This document shows positions 25,697 to 34,456 of a DNA stretch of 42,734 nt, in pieces. This DNA is from Pseudomonadota bacterium (GTDB lineage: Bacteria; Pseudomonadota; Gammaproteobacteria; Burkholderiales; REEB80). Every line of letters starts with the position of its first letter. The first letter of the stretch is position 1. The position numbers and the translations under genes are program-made. Location of the stretch: positions 1 to 42,734 of the forward strand of contig JAGWIG010000018.1 in NCBI GenBank assembly GCA_028873515.1. Reading direction: 5' to 3'. The notes below the pieces were generated by a model. The model was not told the origin of the DNA and did not search any database. It saw nothing but the letters and a program-made list of their open reading frames with translations.

Positions 25697-25724
25697 ATCT
25701 GAGTCTCAGATACTGACGTATAAT
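25697..25724 (+). promoter_or_regulatory. Possible promoter and operator upstream of xerD
   Basis: A consensus TATAAT (25719-25724) lies 117 bases before the xerD start. Directly upstream is a perfect palindrome, ATCTGA-GTC-TCAGAT (25697-25711), placed where a regulator could cover the promoter. No good -35 element is visible at the right distance, so this remains tentative. Confidence 0.35.
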
Positions 25725-25841
25725 GAATCACTAATTACTGCATAATTTACATGTTTTATGAAACGTTATTATTTCAAATAGATAGTCTCGCAGAAACTGT
25801 CGATGCTAATTTCATGGATGCGGCCTGGCTACTAAACTTAT

Positions 25842-26732
25842 ATGAATACAGAATTTTTGCTTGATCAGTTTTCTGATGCTTTATGGCTTGAGGATGGCCT
25901 GTCCAAAGCTAGTATTCAAGCTTACCGTAGTGATATTTATAATTTTTCAGAGTGGCTCGCTAAAAGGGAAGGCGCGCTGTTAAATGCAACACGTAGTGAT
26001 TTACATGACTTTTTTAGCCATACATATACTTTAAAACTTACCGCTGCAACTTCTGGGAGACGGCTTGCCAGTTTACGTAGATTTTATCAATTTTGTCTGC
26101 GTCAAAATTATGTAGGATCTGATCCGACTGGAGATGTTGCGACACCCAAACTCCTCCGTCCAATGCCAAAAAGTCTTTCTGAAGATGATGTCGAACGCCT
26201 TTTAAATGCCCCTGACATAAAAATTGCGCTCGGTCTTCGAGATAAGGCCATGCTAGAAACACTATATGCTACTGGCATACGAGTTTCTGAACTTGTAGGC
26301 TTGACTCTCCCTATGCTGCATCTTGACATGGGCATAATTAAGGTTTTGGGAAAAGGTAGCAAAGAGCGTCTTGTACCATTAGGAGAGGTTGCTATGGATT
26401 GGCTTCAGAATTATTTGATTCATGCAAGGCCGGCGTTGCTTGGTGGTCGCTCTACTAATGGGCTGTTTGTGACACTGCGCTCGAACATGATGACACGCCA
26501 GACTTTTTGGCATTTGATTAAAAAATATGCTGCACTATCTATTCAGAATAATCAAATTTCGCCTCACACCTTACGTCACGCATTTGCCACCCACCTAATC
26601 AACCACGGAGCTGATTTACGGGTCGTACAGATGTTGCTAGGTCACGCTGATATCTCGACAACCCAGATCTATACTCATGTGGCAAGGGAACGCTTAAAAC
26701 AGCTGCACTCTATTCATCACCCCCGCGGGTGA
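25842..26732 (+). CDS. xerD: Tyrosine recombinase XerD
   Basis: XerD, with XerC, resolves chromosome dimers at dif under control of FtsK. The 296-residue product matches XerD throughout: a SAM-like N-terminal domain (EQFLDALWLE-type start, here DQFSDALWLEDGLSK) and the catalytic residues Arg147 (YATGIRVSELVGL), Lys172, His242 and Arg245 (SPHTLRHAF), His268 (LLGHADISTT) and Tyr277. It ends HHPRG, as in XerD (HHPRA in Escherichia coli). The upstream gap contains a candidate promoter at 25697-25724. Confidence 0.95.
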   Translation: MNTEFLLDQFSDALWLEDGLSKASIQAYRSDIYNFSEWLAKREGALLNATRSDLHDFFSHTYTLKLTAATSGRRLASLRRFYQFCLRQNYVGSDPTGDVATPKLLRPMPKSLSEDDVERLLNAPDIKIALGLRDKAMLETLYATGIRVSELVGLTLPMLHLDMGIIKVLGKGSKERLVPLGEVAMDWLQNYLIHARPALLGGRSTNGLFVTLRSNMMTRQTFWHLIKKYAALSIQNNQISPHTLRHAFATHLINHGADLRVVQMLLGHADISTTQIYTHVARERLKQLHSIHHPRG

Positions 26733-26790
26733 AAGTGGCGTAATCTGGATAAAGAAGTTATCATAGAAGATAAAAGAATATGGGATTTAA

Positions 26791-27951
26791 ATGTTAACAA
26801 AACCGGCCTATTTGATGCGTGAGGCGATAATTGATAGCGCCCTGCATGTCCGGGGCTATTTCCTTTCATTAGGTGGGCAACCCCAGCAAGCCACAACGCT
26901 CTGTGAAATCTTACACAATAACCCTGTTTGGCCATTCAGGAATCTTCAGTTCATTCTTGATGCGATTGAGGCTCCTGATATTTTATTCTGCGAGGTGGAC
27001 TCCAGTTTATGCTCAATGGGCATACCCTGGAAGGGACAGGTTACCCAAGAGATAATCCTTGGCTGTCTTGATAAAGGGTTTAGTGTTGCAGTGACTGATG
27101 CTGCAGTTCATCGTTTGCGTGCTTCTGATGTGCCTATGGCTAATATTTTTATGGTTGATGTCGGATTTTTTACAGAAGAGAAACTGCTGCAATATATTAG
27201 CTCATCTTCTAAACCGTTTAGCCAGCTTATTGCAACAGGAATTAATTCGTTGCACAGCTTTACCGTGGCCTGTCGAGCAGGTTTTGAAAGGTTTACCAGT
27301 TCTCATTTTCTTGAGCCTGTTTATCAATCCAACAAGCCTGTCACGGCTGCTCATATTCAAGTCATTGAATTACTTGATTTGCTGCGAAAGGACGCGGACG
27401 ATTCTCTTCTGGAGGAGGTCTTTAAGCATGATGTGACGTTATCATTCAAAATCCTGCGTTACATTAATTCAGCTGGATTTGGGTTAATGTGTGAAATTGA
27501 ATCCATTCGTCATGCAATACAGGTTCTTGGGAGGAAACCCCTTTACCGGTGGTTGACTCTTTTGCTTGCTACATCGGGTACTTCTTCTCCTCCTGCCTTA
27601 ACCAAGACCGCGGTTATTCGTGGTCGTTTTGTTGAGTTATTGGGTTTTCATCTCTTAGATAAGCGTGAATTGGACAGTCTGTTTATTGCAGGTGTTTTCT
27701 CTTTGCTTGATGTAATTCTTGAAAGGCCCATGGAAGAAGCCCTCGAGTGCCTTTCGTTGCCCGAAACCATTACAGATGCATTATTGAATAGGACAGGTGT
27801 TTTTGCCCCATTTATTGATCTTGCTATAGCCTGTGAGGGGCGTGATGTTGAACTAGTGGATAAGACCGCCTTGTTCCTGGGCTTATCTGAAGAACAAGTA
27901 AACAATGCCCATATTCAGGCCTTGGCTTGGGTAGAGGAATTGTCTATCTGA
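26791..27951 (+). CDS. EAL/HDOD-domain signalling protein (YuxH type)
   Basis: The 386-residue protein has a degenerate EAL domain (about 10-185): I see neither an EAL/EVL motif nor most of the metal-binding acidic residues, so it should not hydrolyse cyclic-di-GMP. A HDOD domain follows (about 190-380, with KHDVTLSFKILRYINSAGFG and IESIRHAIQVLGRKPLYRWL), a helical module used in signalling and regulation of cell-cycle or motility functions. This pair is known as the YuxH architecture; its precise role is unknown. It starts 58 bases after xerD on the same strand and may be co-transcribed. Confidence 0.85.
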   Translation: MLTKPAYLMREAIIDSALHVRGYFLSLGGQPQQATTLCEILHNNPVWPFRNLQFILDAIEAPDILFCEVDSSLCSMGIPWKGQVTQEIILGCLDKGFSVAVTDAAVHRLRASDVPMANIFMVDVGFFTEEKLLQYISSSSKPFSQLIATGINSLHSFTVACRAGFERFTSSHFLEPVYQSNKPVTAAHIQVIELLDLLRKDADDSLLEEVFKHDVTLSFKILRYINSAGFGLMCEIESIRHAIQVLGRKPLYRWLTLLLATSGTSSPPALTKTAVIRGRFVELLGFHLLDKRELDSLFIAGVFSLLDVILERPMEEALECLSLPETITDALLNRTGVFAPFIDLAIACEGRDVELVDKTALFLGLSEEQVNNAHIQALAWVEELSI

Positions 27952-28226
27952 TAAGTGATAAGGATATTTCAATTTCTTTTGGCAGAGATTTGGTTGAAAA
28001 TTAGATTAACCAAGTGATTTAAGGTTAAAACTAAGAAGGGTTTGATATTCAGACAAAATCAAGTTTGATGAATTTGTTATCAGTCCTGGGGAACGATATT
28101 TGGATTGTTCAGAAAACAGGCTATTAAAGAATCTTTGAGTTTGGAATACTCACTTAAGTTAACTCTGTATTCATAAAAATAAGAACAAAATTTTCTGTTT
28201 GCTTCTATTCGTACAGGAGATTTTAA

Positions 28227-29018
28227 GTGCAAAACTCCCTGAGATTTATATTATTCATATTTCTGGCTTCATTAGAACTACATGCTGCCAAAGCCATGGC
28301 TTTACCAGTGACAGTAACTCCGGTTGTTTCCTCTGGTAAGGTTCAAGGTGATTCTGGTTCATGGGCTGAGAATTCAGTATCCCATTTTTTTGAATATCCT
28401 GATTTTTTCTCGGGAATTGCTGTAACGTATTTGGCTGGTGCGGCATTAGGAGTTCTGGATTGGGGGGGGTTACATTCGATTGATCACCCTGTACATCAAA
28501 ATTCTAGTGGTATTTGGTCTGTTGCACGTGCGGGACAGTTTCCTGCCGAACTTGTTGGTGTAACTTTGGCTGGTGCCCTGTGGGAGGGTGGGGATAACCG
28601 GTTAGGTCGAACATTATGGCAGAGTGTTGATGCGGCCACCATTGCCGGGATTTCAACCCAAGCATTAAAATATACTTTCCAGCGTGAGCGACCATCTCAG
28701 ACTACTAATCCAAACCAGTGGTTTCAAGGTATGCATGCACAAAGCTTTCCAAGTGGTGATGTTTCATCTATAACGGCTTTAGTCACCCCGATTATACTTG
28801 AGTTCCATGCCACAGATCCTTGGGTGGACACATTGGCTGCTGTACCGATGTTCGACATGGCTGCCAGAGTCAAGGCTCATGGCCACTGGCAAACAGATGT
28901 GGTTTCAGGAGCAATGATCGGTGCATTCAGTGGATATATTTCTCATCGGTTTAAGCAACCCTTTATATTGAGTTTGTTGCCTAATGGATTTTATGTAGGG
29001 TTAAAGGAAGCTTTCTAA
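28227..29018 (+). CDS. PAP2-superfamily protein with altered motif 2
   Basis: The 263-residue product starts with GTG, preceded by AGGAGA (28215-28220), and has a signal peptide (MQNSLRFILFIFLASLELHA). PAP2 motifs are K148-x6-RP155-156 (KYTFQRERP), PSGD at 175-178 where the family has PSGH, and R214-x5-H220-x3-D224. The Asp in place of the motif-2 His, which normally acts as general acid, is notable; motif 3 keeps the His nucleophile. PAP2 proteins remove phosphate from lipids such as undecaprenyl pyrophosphate or lipid A. The protein should act in the periplasm or outer membrane. It is a single gene with a weak hairpin after its stop. Confidence 0.85.
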   Translation: MQNSLRFILFIFLASLELHAAKAMALPVTVTPVVSSGKVQGDSGSWAENSVSHFFEYPDFFSGIAVTYLAGAALGVLDWGGLHSIDHPVHQNSSGIWSVARAGQFPAELVGVTLAGALWEGGDNRLGRTLWQSVDAATIAGISTQALKYTFQRERPSQTTNPNQWFQGMHAQSFPSGDVSSITALVTPIILEFHATDPWVDTLAAVPMFDMAARVKAHGHWQTDVVSGAMIGAFSGYISHRFKQPFILSLLPNGFYVGLKEAF

Positions 29019-29019
29019 T

Positions 29020-29039
29020 ATTCCTGCGGGGAATTTTTC
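29020..29039 (+). terminator. Weak terminator after the PAP2 gene
   Basis: A 5-bp stem, ATTCC/GGAAT (29020-29024 with 29030-29034), is followed by TTTTT. It starts two bases after the stop codon. The short stem makes it a weak call. Confidence 0.4.
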
Positions 29040-29563
29040 ATTACGGATTTTTATTGTACCTGTTAATACCGGACTTTATTGTTTTTGAAGGTGTGTAATA
29101 TTTAAATTTATCCTTAAATATTCCTGCAGGTTCCGATATTAAACCAGGACGTTTAATTGCTTAATTATCCTCGATAAACTGCATATATTGTTTCAGAAGT
29201 TCTGTTATCAAAATCGGATTATAATTTATTGCTTGATTATGTATTATGTGCTTTTGGTTAAAGCTGAACAGTTTGGTTTGCTCATGTAATTCATTGCAGT
29301 ATGATAAATTCACAAAAGATCGTGAACGCTTTCGCAGGTGATTTTCTATTGTATCCAGTGCCCATAACTTAAGTTATATCAATTGTTGAGTTTCTGAAAA
29401 TTTACTATGGTTTGCTCTTCTATTAATTTATTACGAGCGGATTGAATTTATAATAAGTAATTGATTAGTAATAAATTTTTATTTAAATCAAGTTTATTGA
29501 TAAAGGTCAAAATGTTCACCACGGTAATTATTACTATATGTTAGTACACACGTGAGGTGAATT
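29040..29563. other. Intergenic stretch
   Basis: About 520 AT-rich bases with no recognisable gene. The motif ATTCCTGC(G/A)GG occurs at about 29020 and again near 29120, perhaps by chance. The last part should hold the promoter of the small gene at 29564. Confidence 0.4.
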
Positions 29564-29812
29564 ATGACTAATTCAGAAATAACCCTGATTGAATTAATGA
29601 TTGCAAAATTTCGTAGTTCTCTTGATGATCATTGTCAGACTGCACGTTCAATTGACCGAAATGACTCATGGATGCGTATTGCTAAAATTGCCCATATGGA
29701 AGGATATCTTGAATTCGAGCAGGCGCTTGAAGGCACAAAAAAAAGTATAAGAGCATTTCATTGTTCTGAACCAAATGATTCAAAAGTTACAAATAATCAA
29801 AGGGTCATATAA
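29564..29812 (+). CDS. Small unknown protein
   Basis: An 82-residue product, MTNSEITLIELMIAKFRSSL onward, mostly helical and mixed in charge, with no membrane segment. GAGGTGA seven bases before the ATG makes the start convincing. I do not recognise a family. It stands alone in an AT-rich area between the PAP2 gene and the Atm1-type transporter, so neighbours do not help. Confidence 0.6.
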   Translation: MTNSEITLIELMIAKFRSSLDDHCQTARSIDRNDSWMRIAKIAHMEGYLEFEQALEGTKKSIRAFHCSEPNDSKVTNNQRVI

Positions 29813-30176
29813 ATAGCTTTATTTTAGTGATTGAGTATATTTTTAGCAAAATATTTTGGCTGGATAGCATGGAAAGATTACAGCTTCTCTACTTTTCTGT
29901 TCGATTGAGTGGATCAAGCTGTGAAAGTGGCAGTGAGAATTTCACATGATTTGGAAATCGCTTGCAGTGTATGTAGGTTCAATCCAGGCCTCATTTAGCT
30001 AAGGTGGTAGGGCTTGTGTTTGGCAATGGGCCAATTTTTATTCGTTAGCCTCGTGATACGAGGATGAATTAGTGATTGATTATAAATCACTGAATGTCAT
30101 GTCCTGGCTATCGTCATATTGCCTTGTTTCTGGAGTCAGATTTAAATTTCAGCTTTTAACTCAGGATGTGAGGTGG
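29813..30176. other. Intergenic region with two weak hairpins
   Basis: These 364 bases lie between converging genes. TTGGC/GCCAA (30020-30034) followed by TTTTT could terminate the plus-strand gene, though it lies 200 bases past the stop. CCTCGT-GAT-ACGAGG (30049-30063) might end the minus-strand transporter transcript. Neither is strong. A stretch resembling a tRNA T-loop near 29970 has no matching tRNA arms. Confidence 0.4.
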
Positions 30177-31976
30177 TCAAGAATAGGCAATGGAAGAATG
30201 AATGTTTTCTTCATGTTCGTTTTGCTGCAATGCCCACATCTGGGCATAGGCACCCCCTATTTTGAGTAGCTGTAGATGGGTTCCACGTTCAATTATGCGC
30301 CCCTTTTCAAAAACAAGAATCTGATACGAATCAATGATTGTTGAAAGTCGGTGAGCAATGATAAGAGTTGTCCGTCCTTTGGAGACGCGTTTTAATTCTG
30401 CCTGGATGGCTTTTTCTGAAGCTGAATCAAGAGCAGATGTTGCCTCATCAAAAATAAGGATACCTGGATTTTTTAAGATTGTGCGTGCAATGGCAACCCG
30501 TTGTTTTTCTCCACCTGAAAGCTTTAAACCTCTTTCTCCGACTTGAGTGTCATACCCGTTTGGAAGTGATTGGATGAATGAATGGATGTGGGCAGCTTTT
30601 GCTGCTGCAATAACCTCATTGCGGGAAGCAACTGGTGAGCCGTAAAGGATGTTGTAATAGATCGTGTCGTTGAACAGGACAGTATCCTGTGGCACGACAC
30701 CGATATGTTTTCTAAGGCTTCTTTGAGATACGCTACGGATATCCTGGCCATCGATAGCTATATATCCATTGTTTACGTCATAAAATCGAAAGAGGAGGCG
30801 TGAAAGGGTCGATTTTCCAGCCCCACTATGGCCGACTGCAGCAACTATTTTTCCTGCAGGAATTTCAAAGCTTACATTGAAGAGAATTTGGCGGTTAGTA
30901 TCATAGCTGAAATCAACATTTTCAAATCTAACTGAGCCTTTAACAAAATGCAGTTCTTGAGCATTGGGCATATCTTTGATATCGGGATCTACATTGAGTA
31001 GATTAAACATTCTTTCCATGTCTTGGACAGCATGACGTAGTTCACGGTAGACGTAGCCCAAAAAATTGAGAGGCTGAGCCAACTGTATCATGAAAGCATT
31101 AACCATCACGAGATCGCCAACGGTCATTGTGTGGTGAACAACCCCTGTTGCTGCCAGATACATAAGAAGCGTAACTCCAACCCCTATGATCGTGGCTTGA
31201 CCAGCATTGAGTGCAGACAGGGTTGTGGAACTTTTGATCGATGCCTTTTCCCAGTGCTGAAGGTTTTCATCATACCGCTTTGCCTCGAATTCTTCATTTC
31301 CAAAATATTTTACGGTTTCATAGTTTAATAGGCTGTCAATGCTTTTTTGATTTGCACGTGTTTCTGCTTCGTTCATTGTTCGACGGTAGCGCATGCGCCA
31401 TTCAGTAAATGACAATGTAAAGCAGATATATAGAGCAATTGTTGCAAGAATGATTAAGAGAAATAGAATGTTGTAATGGATAAACAAGATGGTTGATACA
31501 AGTCCAAGCTCAACCAAAGTGGGTAATATATTAAAAAGCATAAAGCGTAAGAGGGTATCAATGCCGCGTGTACCTCGCTCAATATCACGCGCTACTCCTC
31601 CCGTTTGTCTTTCAAGATGAAACCTTAAGGAAAGATTATGGAGGTGTCCAAATACTTTTAATGCTACCTGACGTATGGAACGTTGTGCCACTTTTGCAAA
31701 GATGGCATCACGCATTTCAGCAAATAATGTCGAAGATAATCGTAAGAGGCCATAAGCTATAAGCAGCATAATGGGCACACTTAGAAGGGAAAATCTTGGT
31801 GTTAGTGAATCTACGATATGCTTGAGGACTATAGGTACCCATACATTGGCAGCTTTTGCAGTGACCAGGAAAATGAGGGCAAGCGCAACCCTGCCTTTGA
31901 AATCGGCAAGATAGGGTAGAAGTATTCGAAATGTTTTAAATGTACCTGATGGGACGGGACTGGATGGTTCACTCAT
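30177..31976 (-). CDS. ABC exporter with fused membrane and ATPase domains, Atm1 type
   Basis: The 599-residue half-transporter has six membrane segments (about 25-310) and one nucleotide-binding domain: Walker A GHSGAGKSTL, signature LSGGEKQRVAIARTIL, Walker B ILIFDEATSALD, and H-loop IAHRLSTI. The membrane part carries features of the Atm1/HMT1 group (ERGTRGIDTLLRFMLFNILP and DSLLNYETVKYFGNEEFEAK), which exports glutathione-linked compounds or metal complexes. It should work as a homodimer in the inner membrane. It is divergent from the unknown gene at 32095, with a 118-bp gap. Confidence 0.92.
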   Translation of the reverse strand: MSEPSSPVPSGTFKTFRILLPYLADFKGRVALALIFLVTAKAANVWVPIVLKHIVDSLTPRFSLLSVPIMLLIAYGLLRLSSTLFAEMRDAIFAKVAQRSIRQVALKVFGHLHNLSLRFHLERQTGGVARDIERGTRGIDTLLRFMLFNILPTLVELGLVSTILFIHYNILFLLIILATIALYICFTLSFTEWRMRYRRTMNEAETRANQKSIDSLLNYETVKYFGNEEFEAKRYDENLQHWEKASIKSSTTLSALNAGQATIIGVGVTLLMYLAATGVVHHTMTVGDLVMVNAFMIQLAQPLNFLGYVYRELRHAVQDMERMFNLLNVDPDIKDMPNAQELHFVKGSVRFENVDFSYDTNRQILFNVSFEIPAGKIVAAVGHSGAGKSTLSRLLFRFYDVNNGYIAIDGQDIRSVSQRSLRKHIGVVPQDTVLFNDTIYYNILYGSPVASRNEVIAAAKAAHIHSFIQSLPNGYDTQVGERGLKLSGGEKQRVAIARTILKNPGILIFDEATSALDSASEKAIQAELKRVSKGRTTLIIAHRLSTIIDSYQILVFEKGRIIERGTHLQLLKIGGAYAQMWALQQNEHEENIHSSIAYS

Positions 31977-32094
31977 GGCTTATCATTAGATAGGGTTGAT
32001 TAATATAATAATACACGCTTAGAAACATATCCCCCTTGATTTTTGTAAATGCCCGCGGTTTTTTTGAATGGAAAATAAACTAAATAAAGGATAA

Positions 32095-32466
32095 ATGGTG
32101 GCCAATATTTCATATTATCTAGTCTATCGTTATCGGGAACAGGGGAGGTTACAGGAGCGAACAATGATCGCAGAAAATGAACCTGATCCTCGGGCATCCT
32201 TGTTTGGTCTGCATGAATTGGCGGATCAGATTGCAAGGCATGAAGGGAAATCTTCAGTCGTAATTACCACTTTTATTGAATTAAAACCCAATCCAGGTGA
32301 AAAACTGGCACCAGGGAAGCGGTATCATTCCCAATATGATGCTGATGCTGTTTTTACGCGTATTCTTAACCGGGCACAGATGATTGCCATGCGCTATCCT
32401 GAAGACATGGAGTTATTTGAACTGGTATCTCAGTTGACGGTTTTCGGAGAATCACTGAAATTATAA
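32095..32466 (+). CDS. Unknown protein next to the Atm1-type exporter
   Basis: The 123-residue product is soluble and helical, with ASLFGLHELADQIARHEGKS and FTRILNRAQMIAMRYPEDME as its clearest blocks. I do not recognise a family. AAGGATAA lies just ahead of the ATG. An alternative start is the GTG immediately after it. Its divergent arrangement with the exporter gives no functional proof. Confidence 0.6.
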   Translation: MVANISYYLVYRYREQGRLQERTMIAENEPDPRASLFGLHELADQIARHEGKSSVVITTFIELKPNPGEKLAPGKRYHSQYDADAVFTRILNRAQMIAMRYPEDMELFELVSQLTVFGESLKL

Positions 32467-32729
32467 AAATAGTTTGGAACAATTTTTATAGCCCCTCGAA
32501 ATTTTAAGGTGTGTTTCGGTATAGATTGCAAGGGAAAAAGGTATCTGTTTCGTGATCTCAGTACCTGAAATCATCCAGCAATTTATGGAATCAATCAGTT
32601 TGATCTGGTTTGATATAGATCATATTTTTTTCTCCATAATAAATAATAATGTCCTAATGAAAATTGATGAAAGCACTATGATTCATTCCCGATTAGGCAG
32701 GATGCTCAGGTTTATGAATAAGTTTTGTC
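32467..32729. other. Intergenic stretch before the efflux operon
   Basis: No supported gene. A 66-codon frame at 32552 lacks a ribosome site and shows no protein character. AT-rich; part of it may contain the promoter of the efflux operon or of the degraded frame that follows. Confidence 0.35.
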
Positions 32730-33023
32730 GTGTTTCATATATTGATAATTGAGTTTTTGCTGAGCGGTATCATTGGCGCGGCCATGTTGCATCTGGCCTG
32801 GAAAATAACATTAAAACCCAGGGGGGCATAGTCCCTGCGATGGCTATCATTATTGTTTCTTGTTTCAGCTAATATTTACCGGTTTCTGGTTCATGAATTG
32901 GCAGGAGACTTTACAAGGGCAAACCTTTATTCGCTGGGTCAACCTGATTCGAAGCGCCAGGCTGATTGTTGCATCATAGGTAAAAATACGAAGGCAAGGG
33001 CACGAACTATAGATATTTTGTAG
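32730..33023 (+). pseudogene. Possible decayed small membrane protein ahead of the efflux operon
   Basis: One frame, opening at a GTG (32730), reads IIEFLLSGIIGAAMLHLAWK, then meets a TAG at 32829-32831. It carries on as SLRWLSLLFLVSANIYRFLV followed by HELAGDFTRANLYSLGQPDS to a TAG at 33021-33023, just before the ribosome site of the TolC-like gene. Hydrophobic segments on both sides of the single stop make a broken gene plausible, but I recognise no family and it could be chance. Confidence 0.35.
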
Positions 33024-33037
33024 GTAAAGGAATTTCT

Positions 33038-34456
33038 GTGGCAAAGATTCAGAAACCTGTGTTTCTAGTATGTCAACCCTTCCTTTTACAGAATTACGTC
33101 TGTAAAATTCGCCTGATTCTGTTTCTGGTCCTTACCACTATTTCTTGCCATGCCATTGCAGACAACCTTCTTGAGGCCTATCGACAGGCATATTTTTCGG
33201 ATCACGCCCTCAAGCAGGCACAAGCCGAGTTGCTGGCTAAGCTCCAAGACAAACCCCTTGCCCGCTCTACATTGTTTCCACATCTTGGGGTCGGTGCAAG
33301 CATGGGGGAAAGCAAGGCTAACATTACTGGTTTTGGCAATCCTGTTTCAGAAGGCTATCCAACAAAAAACTATAGTGTCAACCTTGTCCAACCAATTTTT
33401 GATGGGCAGGCCCTAGCGGCGCTGAATCAAGCCAGCAGTAGGATTCAGGCTGCAGAATCTGCTTTGTCCTATACAGAACAGCAGCTAGCATTGAATGTGA
33501 CTACAGCTTATTTTGGTGTTCTTCAGGCTTATGCCCAGAATCGGGTCATGGAAGAGCAGGAAAAACTTTTAAATAGCATTTTTCGACAGGCAGAAGCCAA
33601 CTTACAGGTGGGGACGGGTGATATCATCGCAGTTCGAGAGGCTCGCTCTGGTCTGGATGTAGCCAATGCCGACTTGATTAAGTCCCGCAATGCATTGGCT
33701 GTAGCTCAACATGCGCTGGAACGACTCACGCATCATTCGATTGGTAATTTAGATGACCTGGGGTACTTTAAGGCCTTGGGACCCCAACCCGATAAGCTTC
33801 AACCCTGGGTCAGCATGGCTATCAAGAGCCAACCCCTGATACACCAGGCAAAAGCACAGCTGCGTACAGCCCAGGAACAGGTGATATATGAACGTCGCAA
33901 ACGCTGGCCTAAAGTAAATCTCCAGGCATTTGCCAGTCATTCACTGGGTTTCCCTTTTCCCGGAGTTATTTTCAATCAAGTCGGGGTCAGCGTAAATTTA
34001 TCCATGTCAGTATATGAAGGAGGCAGCATTTCAGCTTCAGTAGAGCAATCCCAGGCCCAGGTTCTGGCGATGGCTGATCATCTGGGTTCTCTTCGTGACG
34101 AGATAACGTTAAACACGCAGACTGCATTCCTAAATCTTGAAAATAGTGTGGCAGAACTTAAAGCCGCCAATGAATCTGTGGCCTCGGCAAAAATCTCGCT
34201 TGACGCAACCAGAAAGGGATATGAGGTTGGAGTGCGTTCTATTATAGATCTCCTGAGCACGGCTACTGATTATATCCGGGCCCGGCAAAACTATAACCTG
34301 GCACGTTATAGCCAAGTCATGGCCAGAATTCAGCTCAAGGCTGCGGCAGGTGTTCTGAACATGACAGATCTGGAGTCGGTCAATGCCATGCTGGATAAAG
34401 AAGTTAAAATGAATAGGCTTGCCCCCTCCCCAGTTTTTACATCCGAGGAGCAGTAA
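33038..34456 (+). CDS. TolC-family outer-membrane efflux protein
   Basis: The 472-residue product has a signal-like hydrophobic start and the two-part TolC repeat. The first half carries the LLEAYRQAYFSDHALKQAQA start and LVQPIFDGQALAALNQASSR; the second carries VSVNLSMSVYEGGSISASVE and TRKGYEVGVRSIIDLLSTAT, the family's helical-barrel landmarks. TolC proteins form the outer-membrane channel of tripartite pumps. The start is GTG (33038) after GTAAAGGA. The next gene begins immediately after the stop, placing this protein in one operon with a HlyD-like adaptor, an ABC ATPase and two permeases. Confidence 0.9.
   Translation: MAKIQKPVFLVCQPFLLQNYVCKIRLILFLVLTTISCHAIADNLLEAYRQAYFSDHALKQAQAELLAKLQDKPLARSTLFPHLGVGASMGESKANITGFGNPVSEGYPTKNYSVNLVQPIFDGQALAALNQASSRIQAAESALSYTEQQLALNVTTAYFGVLQAYAQNRVMEEQEKLLNSIFRQAEANLQVGTGDIIAVREARSGLDVANADLIKSRNALAVAQHALERLTHHSIGNLDDLGYFKALGPQPDKLQPWVSMAIKSQPLIHQAKAQLRTAQEQVIYERRKRWPKVNLQAFASHSLGFPFPGVIFNQVGVSVNLSMSVYEGGSISASVEQSQAQVLAMADHLGSLRDEITLNTQTAFLNLENSVAELKAANESVASAKISLDATRKGYEVGVRSIIDLLSTATDYIRARQNYNLARYSQVMARIQLKAAAGVLNMTDLESVNAMLDKEVKMNRLAPSPVFTSEEQ

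Noticed and set aside
29960..30000. Sequence resembling a tRNA T-loop (GGTTCAATCC)
   Set aside because: No acceptor, D or anticodon arms can be formed around it.
32552..32752. 66-codon plus-strand frame
   Set aside because: No ribosome site, no protein-like pattern, very AT-rich.
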